Assembly: GCF_003843875.1 (NCBI RefSeq)
Contig: NZ_RKRF01000007.1
Span: 248,001-312,000 of the forward strand
Direction: 5' to 3'
Source of the DNA: Aquisalibacillus elongatus
GTDB taxonomy: Bacteria > Bacillota > Bacilli > Bacillales > Alkalibacillaceae
DNA length: 64,000 nt
Numbering within the stretch: position 1 is the first letter of the stretch; each line of letters begins with the position of its first letter. The notes beneath the pieces are model-generated. The model was not told where the DNA came from. It worked only from the letters and a program-made list of their open reading frames with translations, and made no database searches. Positions 8,767-19,492 of this stretch are shown here, one piece after another. The position numbers and the translations under genes are program-made.

Positions 8767-9765
8767 ATGGATGATCGTATGGTATCAGGTGAATTACAAC
8801 GAGATGACCAAGACGTAGAGCAAAGTTTAAGACCTTCTACGTTAGCTCAATATATTGGACAATCGAAGTCAAAAGAGAATTTAAGTATTTTTATAGAAGC
8901 TGCTAGAATGCGCGAAGAATCTTTGGACCATGTTTTATTATATGGACCACCTGGTTTAGGTAAGACGACACTTGCGTCGATTATCGCTAATGAAATGGGA
9001 GTTCAATTTAGAACAACGTCTGGTCCTGCTATTGAACGTGCAGGTGATTTAGCAGCCATTTTATCCTCACTTGAAGCGGGAGATGTATTATTCATTGACG
9101 AGATTCATCGACTGCCTAGATCGGTTGAGGAGATTTTGTATCCTGCAATGGAAGACTTTGTTTTAGACATTGTGATTGGCCAGGGGTCAGAAGCTCGTTC
9201 AGTACGTTTGGAGCTTCCACCGTTTACATTAGTGGGGGCAACAACAAGAGCAGGTTTATTATCGGCACCTTTAAGAGATCGTTTTGGCGTTTTAAGTCGG
9301 TTAGAGTTTTATAAAGTAGAAGAATTGAGCATGATTATAAAGAGGACGGCAGATATTTTTGAAGTCGATATTGATTCAGAAGCAGCAGATGAAATAGCGT
9401 CACGCTCTCGTGGTACGCCTAGAATTGCTAACCGTTTGTTAAAACGCGTAAGAGATATTGCTCAAGTTAAACAAGAACCAACCATCTCGTTCAAAACAAC
9501 ACAAGAAGCACTAGGTATGCTACAAGTCGATATAGCGGGATTAGATCATATTGATCATAAATTTTTATTAGGTATTATTGATAAATTCCAAGGTGGTCCA
9601 GTTGGATTGGATACCATATCAGCGACCATTGGTGAAGAATCTCAGACGATTGAAGACGTGTATGAACCATTTTTATTACAACAGGGCTTTATTCAAAGAA
9701 CACCACGTGGTCGAGTAGCCACGTTGAAAGCTTATGAGCACTTTGATAGGGAGGTCCAATCATAA
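8767..9765 (+). CDS. ruvB: Holliday junction branch-migration ATPase RuvB
   Basis: This 332-aa AAA+ motor has Walker [10 protein letters not shown] at 60-68, Walker B LFIDEIH at 108-114, sensor 1 GATTRAG and arginine finger region APLRDRFG. It ends with the winged-helix domain ([12 protein letters not shown]). It pumps DNA through the RuvA-bound junction. The start is taken at ATG 8767 ([10 protein letters not shown], like B. subtilis MDERLVS). The GTG at 8758 lies inside the AGGTG Shine-Dalgarno. The stop codon directly abuts the next ATG, indicating translational coupling. Confidence 0.97.
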   Translation: MDDRMVSGELQRDDQDVEQSLRPSTLAQYIGQSKSKENLSIFIEAARMREESLDHVLLYGPPGLGKTTLASIIANEMGVQFRTTSGPAIERAGDLAAILSSLEAGDVLFIDEIHRLPRSVEEILYPAMEDFVLDIVIGQGSEARSVRLELPPFTLVGATTRAGLLSAPLRDRFGVLSRLEFYKVEELSMIIKRTADIFEVDIDSEAADEIASRSRGTPRIANRLLKRVRDIAQVKQEPTISFKTTQEALGMLQVDIAGLDHIDHKFLLGIIDKFQGGPVGLDTISATIGEESQTIEDVYEPFLLQQGFIQRTPRGRVATLKAYEHFDREVQS

Positions 9766-9963
9766 ATGGATTTTGGTCGAATCCTGGTAATAATGGGAAT
9801 TGTGTTAGTCATTATTGGCTTATCATGGAGTTTTATAGGAAAATTACCTGGTGATATTACGTTTAAAAAAGGGAATACGACAGTTTATTTTCCGATTGTA
9901 ACTTCTATTGTGATTAGTATTATTTTAAGCTTAATATTTTTTATTATAGGTAGGTTTAGATAA
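9766..9963 (+). CDS. DUF2905 two-helix membrane protein
   Basis: This 65-aa protein has two hydrophobic helices (about 5-24 and 40-61) around a short loop containing KLPGDITFKKGNTTVYFP, the DUF2905 signature. Function unknown. The ATG is contiguous with the ruvB stop, and queA follows after 15 nt, so it is part of the ruvAB-queA-tgt-yajC operon. Genes of this family are often found next to ruvB in Bacilli. Confidence 0.85.
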   Translation: MDFGRILVIMGIVLVIIGLSWSFIGKLPGDITFKKGNTTVYFPIVTSIVISIILSLIFFIIGRFR

Positions 9964-9978
9964 GGGAAGTGATTCATC

Positions 9979-11007
9979 ATGAATATTGAGGATTTTGATT
10001 TTGAACTACCAGAAGAATTAATAGCCCAAACACCTTTAATGAATCGTGCGGAATCACGCTTAATGGTTTTAAATAGAGAACATGAACAAATTGACCATCG
10101 TTATTTTTATCAAATCATCGATTACCTTAACCCTGGTGATTGCTTAGTGTTAAATAATACAAAAGTGTTACCGGCAAGACTTTTTGGGCAAAAAGAAGAT
10201 ACAGGTGGAAAAGTTGAGACATTACTTTTAAATCAACTAGAAGGTGACGAATGGGAAGTTTTAATTAAACCGGCTAAAAAGGTTAAGGTCGGAACACGTT
10301 TAACATTTGGAGATGGACTTTTAAAAGCCGAATGTGTCGGTATTAAAGATCATGGCGGCCGTGTTATTCGTTTTGAATACGAGGGCATCTTTTTAGAAGT
10401 ATTGGACAAACTTGGAGAAATGCCATTGCCACCGTATATTAAAGAACAACTAGATGACCGAGATCGTTACCAAACGGTTTATGCAGAAGAAGTCGGTTCA
10501 GCCGCGGCACCAACAGCGGGTTTGCATTTTACACAAGAATTGCTTGAGCAAATTAAAGCTAAAGGTGTGCATATTGCTTATATCACGCTCCATGTTGGAC
10601 TAGGCACGTTTAGACCGGTTCAAGTAGACAATATTGAAGAACATGATATGCATGCGGAATTCTACCAAATGACACAAGAGACGGCTGATTTATTAAACGA
10701 AGCTAAACAGGGTCCTAATAAAATCGTGGCCGTTGGTACGACTTCTGTTCGAACGTTAGAGACGATTGCTCGTGATGAGAATGGTCAATTTAAAGAAACG
10801 AGTGGGTGGACAGATATTTTTATTTATCCGCCATACGATTTCAAAGCCATAGATGGGATGATTACTAATTTCCATTTGCCAAAATCAACACTTATTATGT
10901 TAGTGAGTGCATTTGCGAATAAGGACTTTATTTTGAATGCTTATCATAAGGCTGTTCAAGAACGGTATCGTTTCTTTAGCTTTGGCGATGCGATGATTAT
11001 TTTATAA
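9979..11007 (+). CDS. queA: tRNA preQ1(34) S-adenosylmethionine ribosyltransferase-isomerase
   Basis: QueA transfers the ribosyl moiety of SAM to preQ1 in tRNA, giving epoxyqueuosine. The 342-aa length is typical. Family blocks present are [47 protein letters not shown] and the C-terminal [14 protein letters not shown]. It precedes tgt by 15 nt. Together with Tgt it performs the tRNA-level steps of queuosine synthesis. No preQ0/preQ1 biosynthesis genes (queCDEF) are in this window. Confidence 0.97.
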   Translation: MNIEDFDFELPEELIAQTPLMNRAESRLMVLNREHEQIDHRYFYQIIDYLNPGDCLVLNNTKVLPARLFGQKEDTGGKVETLLLNQLEGDEWEVLIKPAKKVKVGTRLTFGDGLLKAECVGIKDHGGRVIRFEYEGIFLEVLDKLGEMPLPPYIKEQLDDRDRYQTVYAEEVGSAAAPTAGLHFTQELLEQIKAKGVHIAYITLHVGLGTFRPVQVDNIEEHDMHAEFYQMTQETADLLNEAKQGPNKIVAVGTTSVRTLETIARDENGQFKETSGWTDIFIYPPYDFKAIDGMITNFHLPKSTLIMLVSAFANKDFILNAYHKAVQERYRFFSFGDAMIIL

Positions 11008-11016
11008 TGAAGGTGA

Positions 11017-12162
<1,146 letters not shown>

Positions 12163-12177
12163 AAAGGAGGGGCACAA

Positions 12178-12441
12178 TTGGAAATACTAAGTAGTTTAGT
12201 ACCTATTATTCTATTCATTTTATTATTCTGGTTGATCTTAATTCGACCACAACAAAAGCGTCAAAAACAAGTAAAAGAAATGCAAACTAACTTACAAAAG
12301 GGAGATCGTATTATTACGATCGGCGGCCTTCATGGAACTGTACATGCTTTAGATGAAGGTTCATTAGTCCTTGAAGTTGAAGATGGAACGAAACTTACAT
12401 ATGACCGATCAGCGGTACGTGAAGTTGTTCAATCTAGTTAA
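12178..12441 (+). CDS. yajC: Sec translocase accessory subunit YajC
   Basis: This 87-aa protein has a single N-terminal membrane helix (about 5-23), the LIRPQQKRQKQ segment and a small soluble domain (GDRIITIGGLHGTVHALDEG). YajC associates with SecDF-YidC at the Sec translocon, and secDF lies 4.7 kb downstream. The start is TTG 12178, supported by AAAGGAGGGG about 6 nt upstream. It closes the ruvAB-queA-tgt operon. Confidence 0.95.
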   Translation: MEILSSLVPIILFILLFWLILIRPQQKRQKQVKEMQTNLQKGDRIITIGGLHGTVHALDEGSLVLEVEDGTKLTYDRSAVREVVQSS

Positions 12442-12443
12442 TC

Positions 12444-12478
12444 AAAAAGCCGGCTCAATATGGTTGAGTCGGCTTTTT
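12444..12478. terminator. Bidirectional terminator after yajC
   Basis: AAAAAGCCGGCTCAA (12444-12458) pairs with TTGAGTCGGCTTTTT (12464-12478) with one G-T pair. The A and T runs make it usable on both strands, and the minus-strand gene at 12622-12990 converges on it. Confidence 0.9.
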
Positions 12479-12494
12479 TACGTCAAAGCTTATT

Positions 12495-12608
12495 TTATGC
12501 GTTACTATTTTCCATTTATGCGCCCATTTTTTAAACTTATGCGCCGTGAATTTTGTCGAACGGCACCCAATCTTCATTTTATGCGCCTTTTTAAATAGGT
12601 TTATGCGC
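12495..12608 (+). repeat. Phased TTATGCGC repeat, about 21-bp unit
   Basis: TTATGCG(C) occurs at 12495, 12516, 12537, 12579 and 12601. Spacings are 21, 21, 42 and 22 bp, so one unit at about 12558 looks decayed (GAACGGCACC). Consensus is TTATGCGCC followed by about 12 variable A/T-rich bases. It lies between the yajC terminator and the convergent gene at 12622. It is not coding in any convincing frame and not a CRISPR. Function unknown. Confidence 0.75.
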
Positions 12609-12621
12609 TCTTTTAACTGGA

Positions 12622-12990
12622 CTAATTTTTTCTCGTATTGACCCCGAGCATTCCACCCACTATGGCTGCGACGATAAAGATCAGGAAGTATAAGGCCTGG
12701 CTTTCGTACATCCAAGCGTCTTGTGCTAAAAATTGATAAATCATAATTCCAATGATATAAATTACCCCAACGATGATGCCGGTTAACCAACCTTTTTCTT
12801 CTGATTTTCGTCCGCCATAGAAACCACCGACGATTAAGACTAGCACACTCGTAATGAAACTTGTCCAGCTAAAAGCGGAACTTGACATATCTGTAAAATT
12901 AACAAGTAGTGCAATGATTAAACTACTGACTAACATTAAAGCAATCACGGTAACAACACCTATGAAACTGGCTTTCATTCTTTCGTTCAT
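12622..12990 (-). CDS. TIGR04086-type four-helix membrane protein (YrzE)
   Basis: This 122-aa protein has four predicted membrane helices, a GGFYGGRKSEEKGW loop and a C-terminal GGMLGVNTRKN, as in the YrzE/TIGR04086 family of unknown function. The start is placed at MNERMKASF (codon 12990-12988), which has an AAAAGGAGG site 8-12 nt upstream. The longer open frame reaching 13128 would overlap the divergent transporter gene. In B. subtilis yrzE occupies the same position between yrbF (yajC) and yrbG. Confidence 0.8.
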   Translation of the reverse strand: MNERMKASFIGVVTVIALMLVSSLIIALLVNFTDMSSSAFSWTSFITSVLVLIVGGFYGGRKSEEKGWLTGIIVGVIYIIGIMIYQFLAQDAWMYESQALYFLIFIVAAIVGGMLGVNTRKN

Positions 12991-13115
12991 GTATCTTATC
13001 CTCCTTTTCCTTTCATTTGTACGCCCTAATCGAGCTTTCTTAGTATAAAATATGCATGTTTGTACAAGAAAAGACGTAATTATTTGATAAGGGACTAGAA
13101 AAGGAGATTGAACAA

Positions 13116-14399
13116 ATGGAAGCCACAATTGTTATCACTATATTTGTCATTAGTTATGTCTTTTTATTGATGGACAAGATCAACCGTGCATTAATCGCAG
13201 CAACTGGAGCTGCATTGATGGTTCTATTTGGAATTTTTTCATGGGATGAGGCCTTATCATCTTACGTTGATTGGAGTACGATTGCGCTATTATTTTCTAT
13301 GATGGTGATGATCACGATTACGCAACGAACTGGCATTTTTGAATTTATTGCGTTATGGATGATTAAAAAAGTGAGTGGACGACCTGTTTCGCTATTTTTT
13401 TGGATTGGAATATTAACAGCAATTGGGTCTGCTTTGCTAGATAATGTCACAACGGTTTTATTATTAGTTCCAGTCTTATTACATATGATTAGGCAATTAA
13501 ATTTAAAAGCTTTTCCTTATTTAGTCAATGTCATTATAAGTTCTAATATTGGTGGGACTGCCACGATGATAGGCGATCCGCCGAACATCATGATTGGACA
13601 AGCCGTTCCTTATTTAGATTTCTTAGATTTTATTGTGCATCTTGCTCCAATTGTTATCGTCATTCATGCTGTGACGATGATGTTGTTATATATGATTTTT
13701 AAGCGCTCTTTATCTAAAGACAACCGAATGGATCAGCAATTAATCGAGTCATTAAATCCAGCTGATTCATTAAAAAAGACTCCATTACTATACCAATCTA
13801 TTACCATATTAACTCTAACAATTGTGGCTTTTACATTACATGGGTTTTTGCATATAGAATTAACGACGATTGCGATTATGTCAGCCTTATTAATGTTATT
13901 AATCTCTGAAAATGATGAATCAAGTGAGGTTGTGTTTCAAAAAGTTGAATGGACCACGTTATTTTTCTTTGTGGGATTATTTGTATTAGTTGGAGGGTTA
14001 GAGAAAGCTGGTATTATTGATCATATTGCCTATACGTTTATCGATTGGACTGAAGGTGATTCCTTAACGTCTTCGTTAGTTATTTTATGGTCTGCAGGGA
14101 TTCTGTCAGGGTTTGTTGATAATATTCCTTATGTTGCGTCCATGATTCCGGTTATTGAGGAATTCCAATCATTTGGCGTTAACCCGATTGACCCTTTATG
14201 GTGGTCACTAGCGCTTGGTGCGTGTTTAGGTGGGAACGGTTCGTTATTGGGAGCGTCTGCTAATGTGGTTGTTGCAGGGATTGCTAGTACTCAAGGGGAA
14301 AAGATTCCTTTTATCAAATTCATGTTCTATGGTTTAATTATCGTATTGATTTCCTTAGCTATTTCATCTGTATATGTAGTGGGTCGTTACTTTCTGTAA
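13116..14399 (+). CDS. ArsB/NhaD-family ion transporter
   Basis: This 427-aa protein has about 11 membrane helices. It contains DNVTTVLLLVPV, the GGTATMIGDPPNIMIG motif and a second-half repeat with GFVDNIPYVASMIPV and GGNGSLLGASANVV. The two inverted re-entrant motifs define the ion transporter superfamily that includes ArsB, NhaD and citrate carriers. The substrate cannot be told from sequence: no arsR or arsC is nearby, and Na+/H+ exchange is as plausible as anion efflux. AAGGAG lies 9 nt before ATG 13116. It is divergent from the TIGR04086 gene and interrupts the B. subtilis yrzE-yrbG order. Confidence 0.8.
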   Translation: MEATIVITIFVISYVFLLMDKINRALIAATGAALMVLFGIFSWDEALSSYVDWSTIALLFSMMVMITITQRTGIFEFIALWMIKKVSGRPVSLFFWIGILTAIGSALLDNVTTVLLLVPVLLHMIRQLNLKAFPYLVNVIISSNIGGTATMIGDPPNIMIGQAVPYLDFLDFIVHLAPIVIVIHAVTMMLLYMIFKRSLSKDNRMDQQLIESLNPADSLKKTPLLYQSITILTLTIVAFTLHGFLHIELTTIAIMSALLMLLISENDESSEVVFQKVEWTTLFFFVGLFVLVGGLEKAGIIDHIAYTFIDWTEGDSLTSSLVILWSAGILSGFVDNIPYVASMIPVIEEFQSFGVNPIDPLWWSLALGACLGGNGSLLGASANVVVAGIASTQGEKIPFIKFMFYGLIIVLISLAISSVYVVGRYFL

Positions 14400-14477
14400 G
14401 GTTAAAGCCTTCTAGTTGCATAGCATAAAGGGATTTTGGTTAGTTTAAAACCAAGATACAACAAAGGAAGGCTAGCC

Positions 14478-15119
14478 ATGGAAGAAATTTGGATTTTAAC
14501 TGCCCGAACATTCGGGGTGTATATTGCCATCTTTATCGTTTTTCGCTTGATGGGAAAAAGAGAGATTGGTGAATTAAGTGTCATGGATTTAGTTGTGTTT
14601 ATCTTATTGGCTGAGATTGCTATATTTTCAGTAGAAAACACAGACCAATCGTTTATTTTGTTATTAACACCAATGGCTGTCCTATTGACTGTACAGATTA
14701 TAACAGCCTATCTTTCATTAAAAAGTAATAAAGTTCGTACGTTTCTTGACGGGAACCCATCGATTATTATTAAGAACGGCAACATAGATGAGAAAGAAAT
14801 GAAACGCCAGCGCTATAATATGGATGATTTATTAGTTCAGTTGAGGGAAAATGGGATTATTGATTTGAGAGATGTAGAGCTTGCCATTCTAGAGACGAGT
14901 GGCAAGCTTTCTGTGTTTGAAAAAAAAGACCGTCCACCATCGATTATTGATCCAATTATAGTTGATGGAAAAATCCAAGAAAATTCACTAGAAGAACTTA
15001 ATATGACAAAAGAAGAGCTAATGAATATGCTGAGTCAAAAAGGAATTCATGACACGCAGCATATTTCATTAGCTCAGATGAACGATGATCAAAAATTATT
15101 TATTGATTTTAAAGATTAA
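14478..15119 (+). CDS. yrbG: DUF421 membrane protein (YrbG-like)
   Basis: This 213-aa protein has three N-terminal membrane helices and a cytoplasmic DUF421 domain (FLDGNPSIIIKNG, RQRYNMDDLLVQLRENGI, LETSGKLSVFEK). Function of YetF/YrbG proteins is not established. Several affect spore traits in relatives. ATG 14478 follows AAAGGAAGG. An upstream in-frame GTG at 14436 has no ribosome-binding site. It converges on spoVB and the two stop codons overlap, the same neighbour as in B. subtilis. Confidence 0.88.
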   Translation: MEEIWILTARTFGVYIAIFIVFRLMGKREIGELSVMDLVVFILLAEIAIFSVENTDQSFILLLTPMAVLLTVQIITAYLSLKSNKVRTFLDGNPSIIIKNGNIDEKEMKRQRYNMDDLLVQLRENGIIDLRDVELAILETSGKLSVFEKKDRPPSIIDPIIVDGKIQENSLEELNMTKEELMNMLSQKGIHDTQHISLAQMNDDQKLFIDFKD

Positions 15120-16660
15120 ATACGACTACTCTTTCGTATTTGCTGCCATTCTTCTTTTGATACAATGCGAAGAAGAATAAGGCCAATAAAGTAAACCATT
15201 ATTAAAACACCAATCATCCCAGCAAGTCCTATTATATTGGTATCAGTCGACCAGATATTTCGCATTTTCGAACCTATGAAATATACCAATATTAACAGTC
15301 CAACCATCTTTAATGACAATGCTAATGGAAGTTTAAAATCAATGGTTTTATATAATGTAACAAAATGTAAACCTGTTACAACAATGATACCAACGATAAT
15401 GGCAACCACAACACCTTCTATTCCAAACGATGGTTTAGTTGCTAATAACCATAAAGTCGACAGTTTGACGACTGATCCAATTAAGCTATTAACCATTGCT
15501 TGTTTTGCATAATCTAAGGCTTGAAGGGCGGCTTGTAATGGTGCCTGAAAATAAAGTAATAAGAAAAATGGTGCCATAAAACTTAAAAATTGAGTCCCAT
15601 TTACATTTCCATAAATATAATTTAAGATTGGTTGAGCAAAAAGCATGAACACAATGGTGACTAATCCACCTGATGCGTAAGAAAGTCTCAGAGCTTGTCT
15701 AATACGATAGTGAACAGATCCTTTATGATTTAGGGCATTAAATTCACTGACTGAAGGGATTAATGCCACAGATAATGAGTGCGTAATGAATGTTGGTAGT
15801 AATAATAAAGGTAGAACATATCCCGTTAATTGTCCATAAGCAGCAGTACTTTGAGAAATTGTGTATCCCGCGATAAATAAACTTTGGGATACTAAGATAG
15901 GCTCAAGAAAATAAGTCACTGAACCGATCATCCTTGTCCCGGCCGTAGGGATAGCGATGTGCATAATATCATTTAAAACTTGCCTTAGTTGGCTAAACTT
16001 TTCTTTCATAAATATTGAAACAGGTCGATTGCGATCGACTTTAAAGCAGTAATAAATATAAGCAAGCGATGCTAGTTCGCCAATTACAACTGCAAACATG
16101 GCTCCACCAGCAGCGTAGGCGATCCCATATGGGAGCATCATTTTAATGAATAAAAACACTAGGGCGATTCGAATAACTTGCTCTATTACTTGTGCTGTTG
16201 CTTGCGGTTTCATGTTTTGCATACCTTGAAAATAGCCTCTTAAAACAGAGGATACCGCTATAATAGGTATGATTGGACTAATCATGAGCATCGGAATATA
16301 CGTACGCTCGTCCAATAAAAGATGTTTTGACACAATAGGTGCTAATAGAATAAATAGAACAGTTAATATAACACTTAAACTCGTTGTTATAGAAAATGAT
16401 AAATATAAAATTCTTTTAATACGTTTTTGGTCTTTTTGGATATTAGCTTCAGCAATTAATTTAGAAACGGCAACGGGGATGCCAATTTGAGATAGTGTAA
16501 TCATTAAAAATAACGCAGGTAAGGCGAGCATGTAGACTCCAACACCTTCATCACCAAGCAAACGTGCTAGGACAATTCGATTAATAAATCCAAGTAAACG
16601 ACTAATCATACCTGCAATGATTAAGATTAGAGCTCCTTTTATGAATGTTTGTTTTGACAT
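15116..16660 (-). CDS. spoVB: Stage V sporulation protein B (SpoVB)
   Basis: This 514-aa protein of the MOP (MviN/Wzx-like) flippase superfamily has about 14 membrane helices. It begins MSKQTFIKGALILIIAGMISRLLGFINRI, the SpoVB start. SpoVB is needed for spore cortex formation and is thought to move lipid-linked peptidoglycan precursors in the mother cell. Its coding end overlaps the yrbG stop by 4 nt on the opposite strand. Paralogues (YkvU, YtgP/MurJ) exist, but synteny with yrbG and comN/secDF favours SpoVB. Confidence 0.92.
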   Translation of the reverse strand: MSKQTFIKGALILIIAGMISRLLGFINRIVLARLLGDEGVGVYMLALPALFLMITLSQIGIPVAVSKLIAEANIQKDQKRIKRILYLSFSITTSLSVILTVLFILLAPIVSKHLLLDERTYIPMLMISPIIPIIAVSSVLRGYFQGMQNMKPQATAQVIEQVIRIALVFLFIKMMLPYGIAYAAGGAMFAVVIGELASLAYIYYCFKVDRNRPVSIFMKEKFSQLRQVLNDIMHIAIPTAGTRMIGSVTYFLEPILVSQSLFIAGYTISQSTAAYGQLTGYVLPLLLLPTFITHSLSVALIPSVSEFNALNHKGSVHYRIRQALRLSYASGGLVTIVFMLFAQPILNYIYGNVNGTQFLSFMAPFFLLLYFQAPLQAALQALDYAKQAMVNSLIGSVVKLSTLWLLATKPSFGIEGVVVAIIVGIIVVTGLHFVTLYKTIDFKLPLALSLKMVGLLILVYFIGSKMRNIWSTDTNIIGLAGMIGVLIMVYFIGLILLRIVSKEEWQQIRKSSRI

Positions 16661-16738
16661 TTTTATGAGCCTACCTTCTCAAAAAGATGAAATTTCGGTA
16701 CAATAATATATATGCTGATGGATGTACAAGTCATGACA

Positions 16739-16766
16739 TTGACTTTTGAATAGAGAAGCTTATGCT
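16739..16766 (+). promoter_or_regulatory. Candidate sigma-A promoter of comN-secDF
   Basis: TTGACT (16739-16744) and TATGCT (16761-16766) are separated by 16 bp, 28 bp before the comN start. Confidence 0.5.
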
Positions 16767-16793
16767 CCTATTAATTAAAGGGGGATTCCTAAA

Positions 16794-17087
16794 TTGGAAC
16801 CAATGGTGCAACATGTAGATGTGTGGAGGCCTTATATAAAAGACGTCATTGAGAGTAAAGTTAATGAGCTTGAATTATTAGGTTATGATGGTGTGAATCA
16901 GATGGAGGTTTGGGATTGCCTAAAGCAAAAAGTGTGGAAAAAGAATAAAGAGCTCCCACTTTATCAAGTCATCCAAGATATTCTGCATTTAAGTGATAAT
17001 GTGTACATGAGTTATTTAACGGTACAAAGTCAGCAACATTCTGATTTAATGGCCCAGATCGAAGCATTAAATAAAGCAGAAAAATAA
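16794..17087 (+). CDS. comN: Post-transcriptional regulator ComN (YrzD)
   Basis: This 97-aa helical protein has the pattern VDVWRPYIKDVIESKVNELELLGY...VWDCLKQKVWKK of the ComN family. In B. subtilis ComN acts post-transcriptionally on comEA mRNA and helps localise it. The comE operon is present later in this window. The start is TTG 16794, with AAAGGGGG about 10 nt before it. ATG 16803 is an alternative that loses three residues. It sits immediately upstream of secDF as in B. subtilis. Confidence 0.85.
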   Translation: MEPMVQHVDVWRPYIKDVIESKVNELELLGYDGVNQMEVWDCLKQKVWKKNKELPLYQVIQDILHLSDNVYMSYLTVQSQQHSDLMAQIEALNKAEK

Positions 17088-17122
17088 TTGACATGAACCA
17101 GGAAGGTTAGGAGGACATACAT

Positions 17123-19396
17123 ATGGGTAGAAAAGGCAGAATAGCCGCCTTTTTTCTAATTGTGATCATATTAGGTGGGTTAGTAGGTTCAACCACTTCG
17201 AATATTGCCAAAGGGATTCCCTTAGGCTTAGATTTACAAGGTGGTTTCGAACTATTATATGAAGTTAAATCTCAACAAGACGATCAAGAAGTTACTGACG
17301 ATATGCTCGATGCTGTTGTTGAATCACTTTATCAACGTGTTGATATTTTAGGTGTTAATGAACCTAGAATTAACATAGAGGGTGATGACCGGATACGGGT
17401 ACAATTAGCAGGTGTCGATAACCAGAATGAAGCTAGAGAAATTCTATCAACAACTGCGGAACTTTCATTTAGAGGGGTTAATGACCAGCTATATTTTGAT
17501 GGCTCTGAGATTGTAGGAGGTAGCGCACAACAAGATTACCATCAAGAAACTAATCGACCGATTGTTACCCTACAGGTAAAACGTTCTTTTGAAAACAGTG
17601 AATACGAAAACTTTGAAGCGGTATCTCGTGAAGTCATGCAAAAGCCTGATAATCGTATGGCTATATGGCTTGATTACGAAGAAGGAAATACATTTGAAGA
17701 AGAAATTAAAAAATCTGAAGAAGACAGTAAAATAATATCAGCCCCGGGAATTAGTGATCCTATACCAGGTACTGATGTGATGATTGAAGGAGACTTTACA
17801 GTCGATGAAGCCAAACAATTAGCAGACTTACTTAACGCAGGCTCATTACCGGCTGATTTAAATGAAATCTATTCTGTTTCTGTCGGTGCGCAATTCGGTG
17901 AGCAAGCTTTAAATAAAACAGTTATGGCTAGTTTAATTGGTGTATTATTAATCTTCTTATACATGATTGCTTATTATCGATTTGCTGGTGCTGTGGCTTC
18001 TATTACGCTAACTGTATATATTTTCTTAATTTTATTAGTTTTTAACTTAATCAATGGTGTGTTGACACTTCCAGGAATTGCAGCACTTGTACTCGGTGTT
18101 GGTATGGCGGTTGATGCTAATATTATTACCTATGAGAGGTTAAAAGAGGAACTGAAATCAGGAAAATCGATTCGAGCCGCATTTAGCGCAGGTAATAAAC
18201 GTTCCTTAGGTACGATATTGGATGCGAATATCACTACGATGCTAGCTGCCATTGTCCTATTTATCTTTGGTACGAGTGCCGTAAAAGGTTTTGCGACGAT
18301 GTTAATCATCAGTCTGTTATTGAGCTTTATAACAGCTGTGTTCTTAACTAGAATTTTATTAGGATTATGGGTTAAGAGTAAATTCTTAAATAAGAGGCCA
18401 AAATGGTTTGGCGTTAAGCCTGATGAAATTAAAGATATTGCTAAAGGTGAAGAAGTTGAAGCTCATTTCTTAGGTAAATCGTTTGATTTTGTTAAACATC
18501 GAAAGAAATTCTTTATCATCTCCATTGCACTTATTGTGATTGGTGCTGGATTCTTAATATTCAGAGGCTTGAACCTTGGAATTGACTTTGTGAGTGGTAC
18601 TCGAGTTGAAGTATTAGCCGATCAGCCGCTGACAACAGAGCAAGTAGAAGAAGAGTTTAACGATTTAGGCTATGAACCAAAACAGGTTGTATTAGCAGGA
18701 GACAACGAAGAAATTGGACAAGTTAGGTTTGATACGGTATTAAATAAAGAAGAGATAGCAGAGGTCAATTCACATTTTGCTGATTTATATGGTAATGAAC
18801 CGAATGTGAGCACTGTTACACCTAAAGTTGGTAAGGAATTAGCTATGAACGCTATTCAAGCAGTCCTTTATGCATCTATTGGCATTATCATTTATGTCGC
18901 CTTTAGATTCGAAATGTTCTTTGCGATCACATCAATTATCGCTTTATTACACGATGCATTCTTTATCCTAGCATTGTTCAGTATCTTCCAATTCGAGTTT
19001 AGTATTGTCATTATTGCGGCGATACTGACGATTGTAGGTTATTCTATTAACGATACGATTGTGACGTTTGACCGCATACGGGAAAACTTGCGACTTGAAA
19101 AACGAGTCAAGTCATTTAGTCATCTTGCAAGTGTTGTCAATAAGAGTTTAATGCAAACATTAGCACGTAGTTTTAACACGGTGATTACGGTTGTATTTGC
19201 AGCCTTAATGTTATTCATATTTGGTGCCCAAGCCATTACGTATTTCGCGTTTGCATTAATTGTAGGGTTACTCGCAGGTACTTATTCTTCCTTATTCCTA
19301 GCATCACAGCTATGGTTAGTGTGGAGAGGTAAGATGCTCAATAAGAAACCTGTTGACTTCCGAAAGAAACAAAAAAATGATGGACCACAAGTTTAA
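17123..19396 (+). CDS. secDF: Protein translocase subunit SecDF (natural fusion)
   Basis: This 757-aa protein fuses SecD and SecF, as in Bacillus. The SecD half has the GLDLQGG motif at 35-41, a P1 extracytoplasmic domain (to about residue 260) and six helices with LGVGMAVDANIITYERLKEE. The SecF half begins around 450 with GLNLGIDFVSGT and ends with VGYSINDTIVTFDRIREN. It uses the proton motive force to finish Sec-dependent export, working with YajC. GGAGG lies 8 nt before ATG 17123. Confidence 0.97.
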   Translation: MGRKGRIAAFFLIVIILGGLVGSTTSNIAKGIPLGLDLQGGFELLYEVKSQQDDQEVTDDMLDAVVESLYQRVDILGVNEPRINIEGDDRIRVQLAGVDNQNEAREILSTTAELSFRGVNDQLYFDGSEIVGGSAQQDYHQETNRPIVTLQVKRSFENSEYENFEAVSREVMQKPDNRMAIWLDYEEGNTFEEEIKKSEEDSKIISAPGISDPIPGTDVMIEGDFTVDEAKQLADLLNAGSLPADLNEIYSVSVGAQFGEQALNKTVMASLIGVLLIFLYMIAYYRFAGAVASITLTVYIFLILLVFNLINGVLTLPGIAALVLGVGMAVDANIITYERLKEELKSGKSIRAAFSAGNKRSLGTILDANITTMLAAIVLFIFGTSAVKGFATMLIISLLLSFITAVFLTRILLGLWVKSKFLNKRPKWFGVKPDEIKDIAKGEEVEAHFLGKSFDFVKHRKKFFIISIALIVIGAGFLIFRGLNLGIDFVSGTRVEVLADQPLTTEQVEEEFNDLGYEPKQVVLAGDNEEIGQVRFDTVLNKEEIAEVNSHFADLYGNEPNVSTVTPKVGKELAMNAIQAVLYASIGIIIYVAFRFEMFFAITSIIALLHDAFFILALFSIFQFEFSIVIIAAILTIVGYSINDTIVTFDRIRENLRLEKRVKSFSHLASVVNKSLMQTLARSFNTVITVVFAALMLFIFGAQAITYFAFALIVGLLAGTYSSLFLASQLWLVWRGKMLNKKPVDFRKKQKNDGPQV

Positions 19397-19400
19397 TAAC

Positions 19401-19439
19401 AAAACAGACTGATCTCACTTAAAGGTCAGTCTGTTTTTA
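19401..19439 (+). terminator. Terminator after secDF
   Basis: AAAACAGACTGATC pairs with GGTCAGTCTGTTTT (one T-G pair) around a short loop, followed by T's. Confidence 0.9.
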
Positions 19440-19492
19440 TTATGAACAAGGTTTAAGGTATAATTTGAATAAAGGACAAAGGAGTTGTTTAA

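Noticed and set aside
12371..12598. 75-codon open frame across the end of yajC and the TTATGCGC repeats, reading repeated FMR
   Set aside because: It starts inside yajC, has no ribosome-binding site, and reads through the terminator. The repeated residues arise because the 21-bp unit is a multiple of three.
12495..12608. CRISPR array
   Set aside because: The repeated core is only 8 bp with 12-bp spacers, far below CRISPR dimensions, and there are no cas genes.
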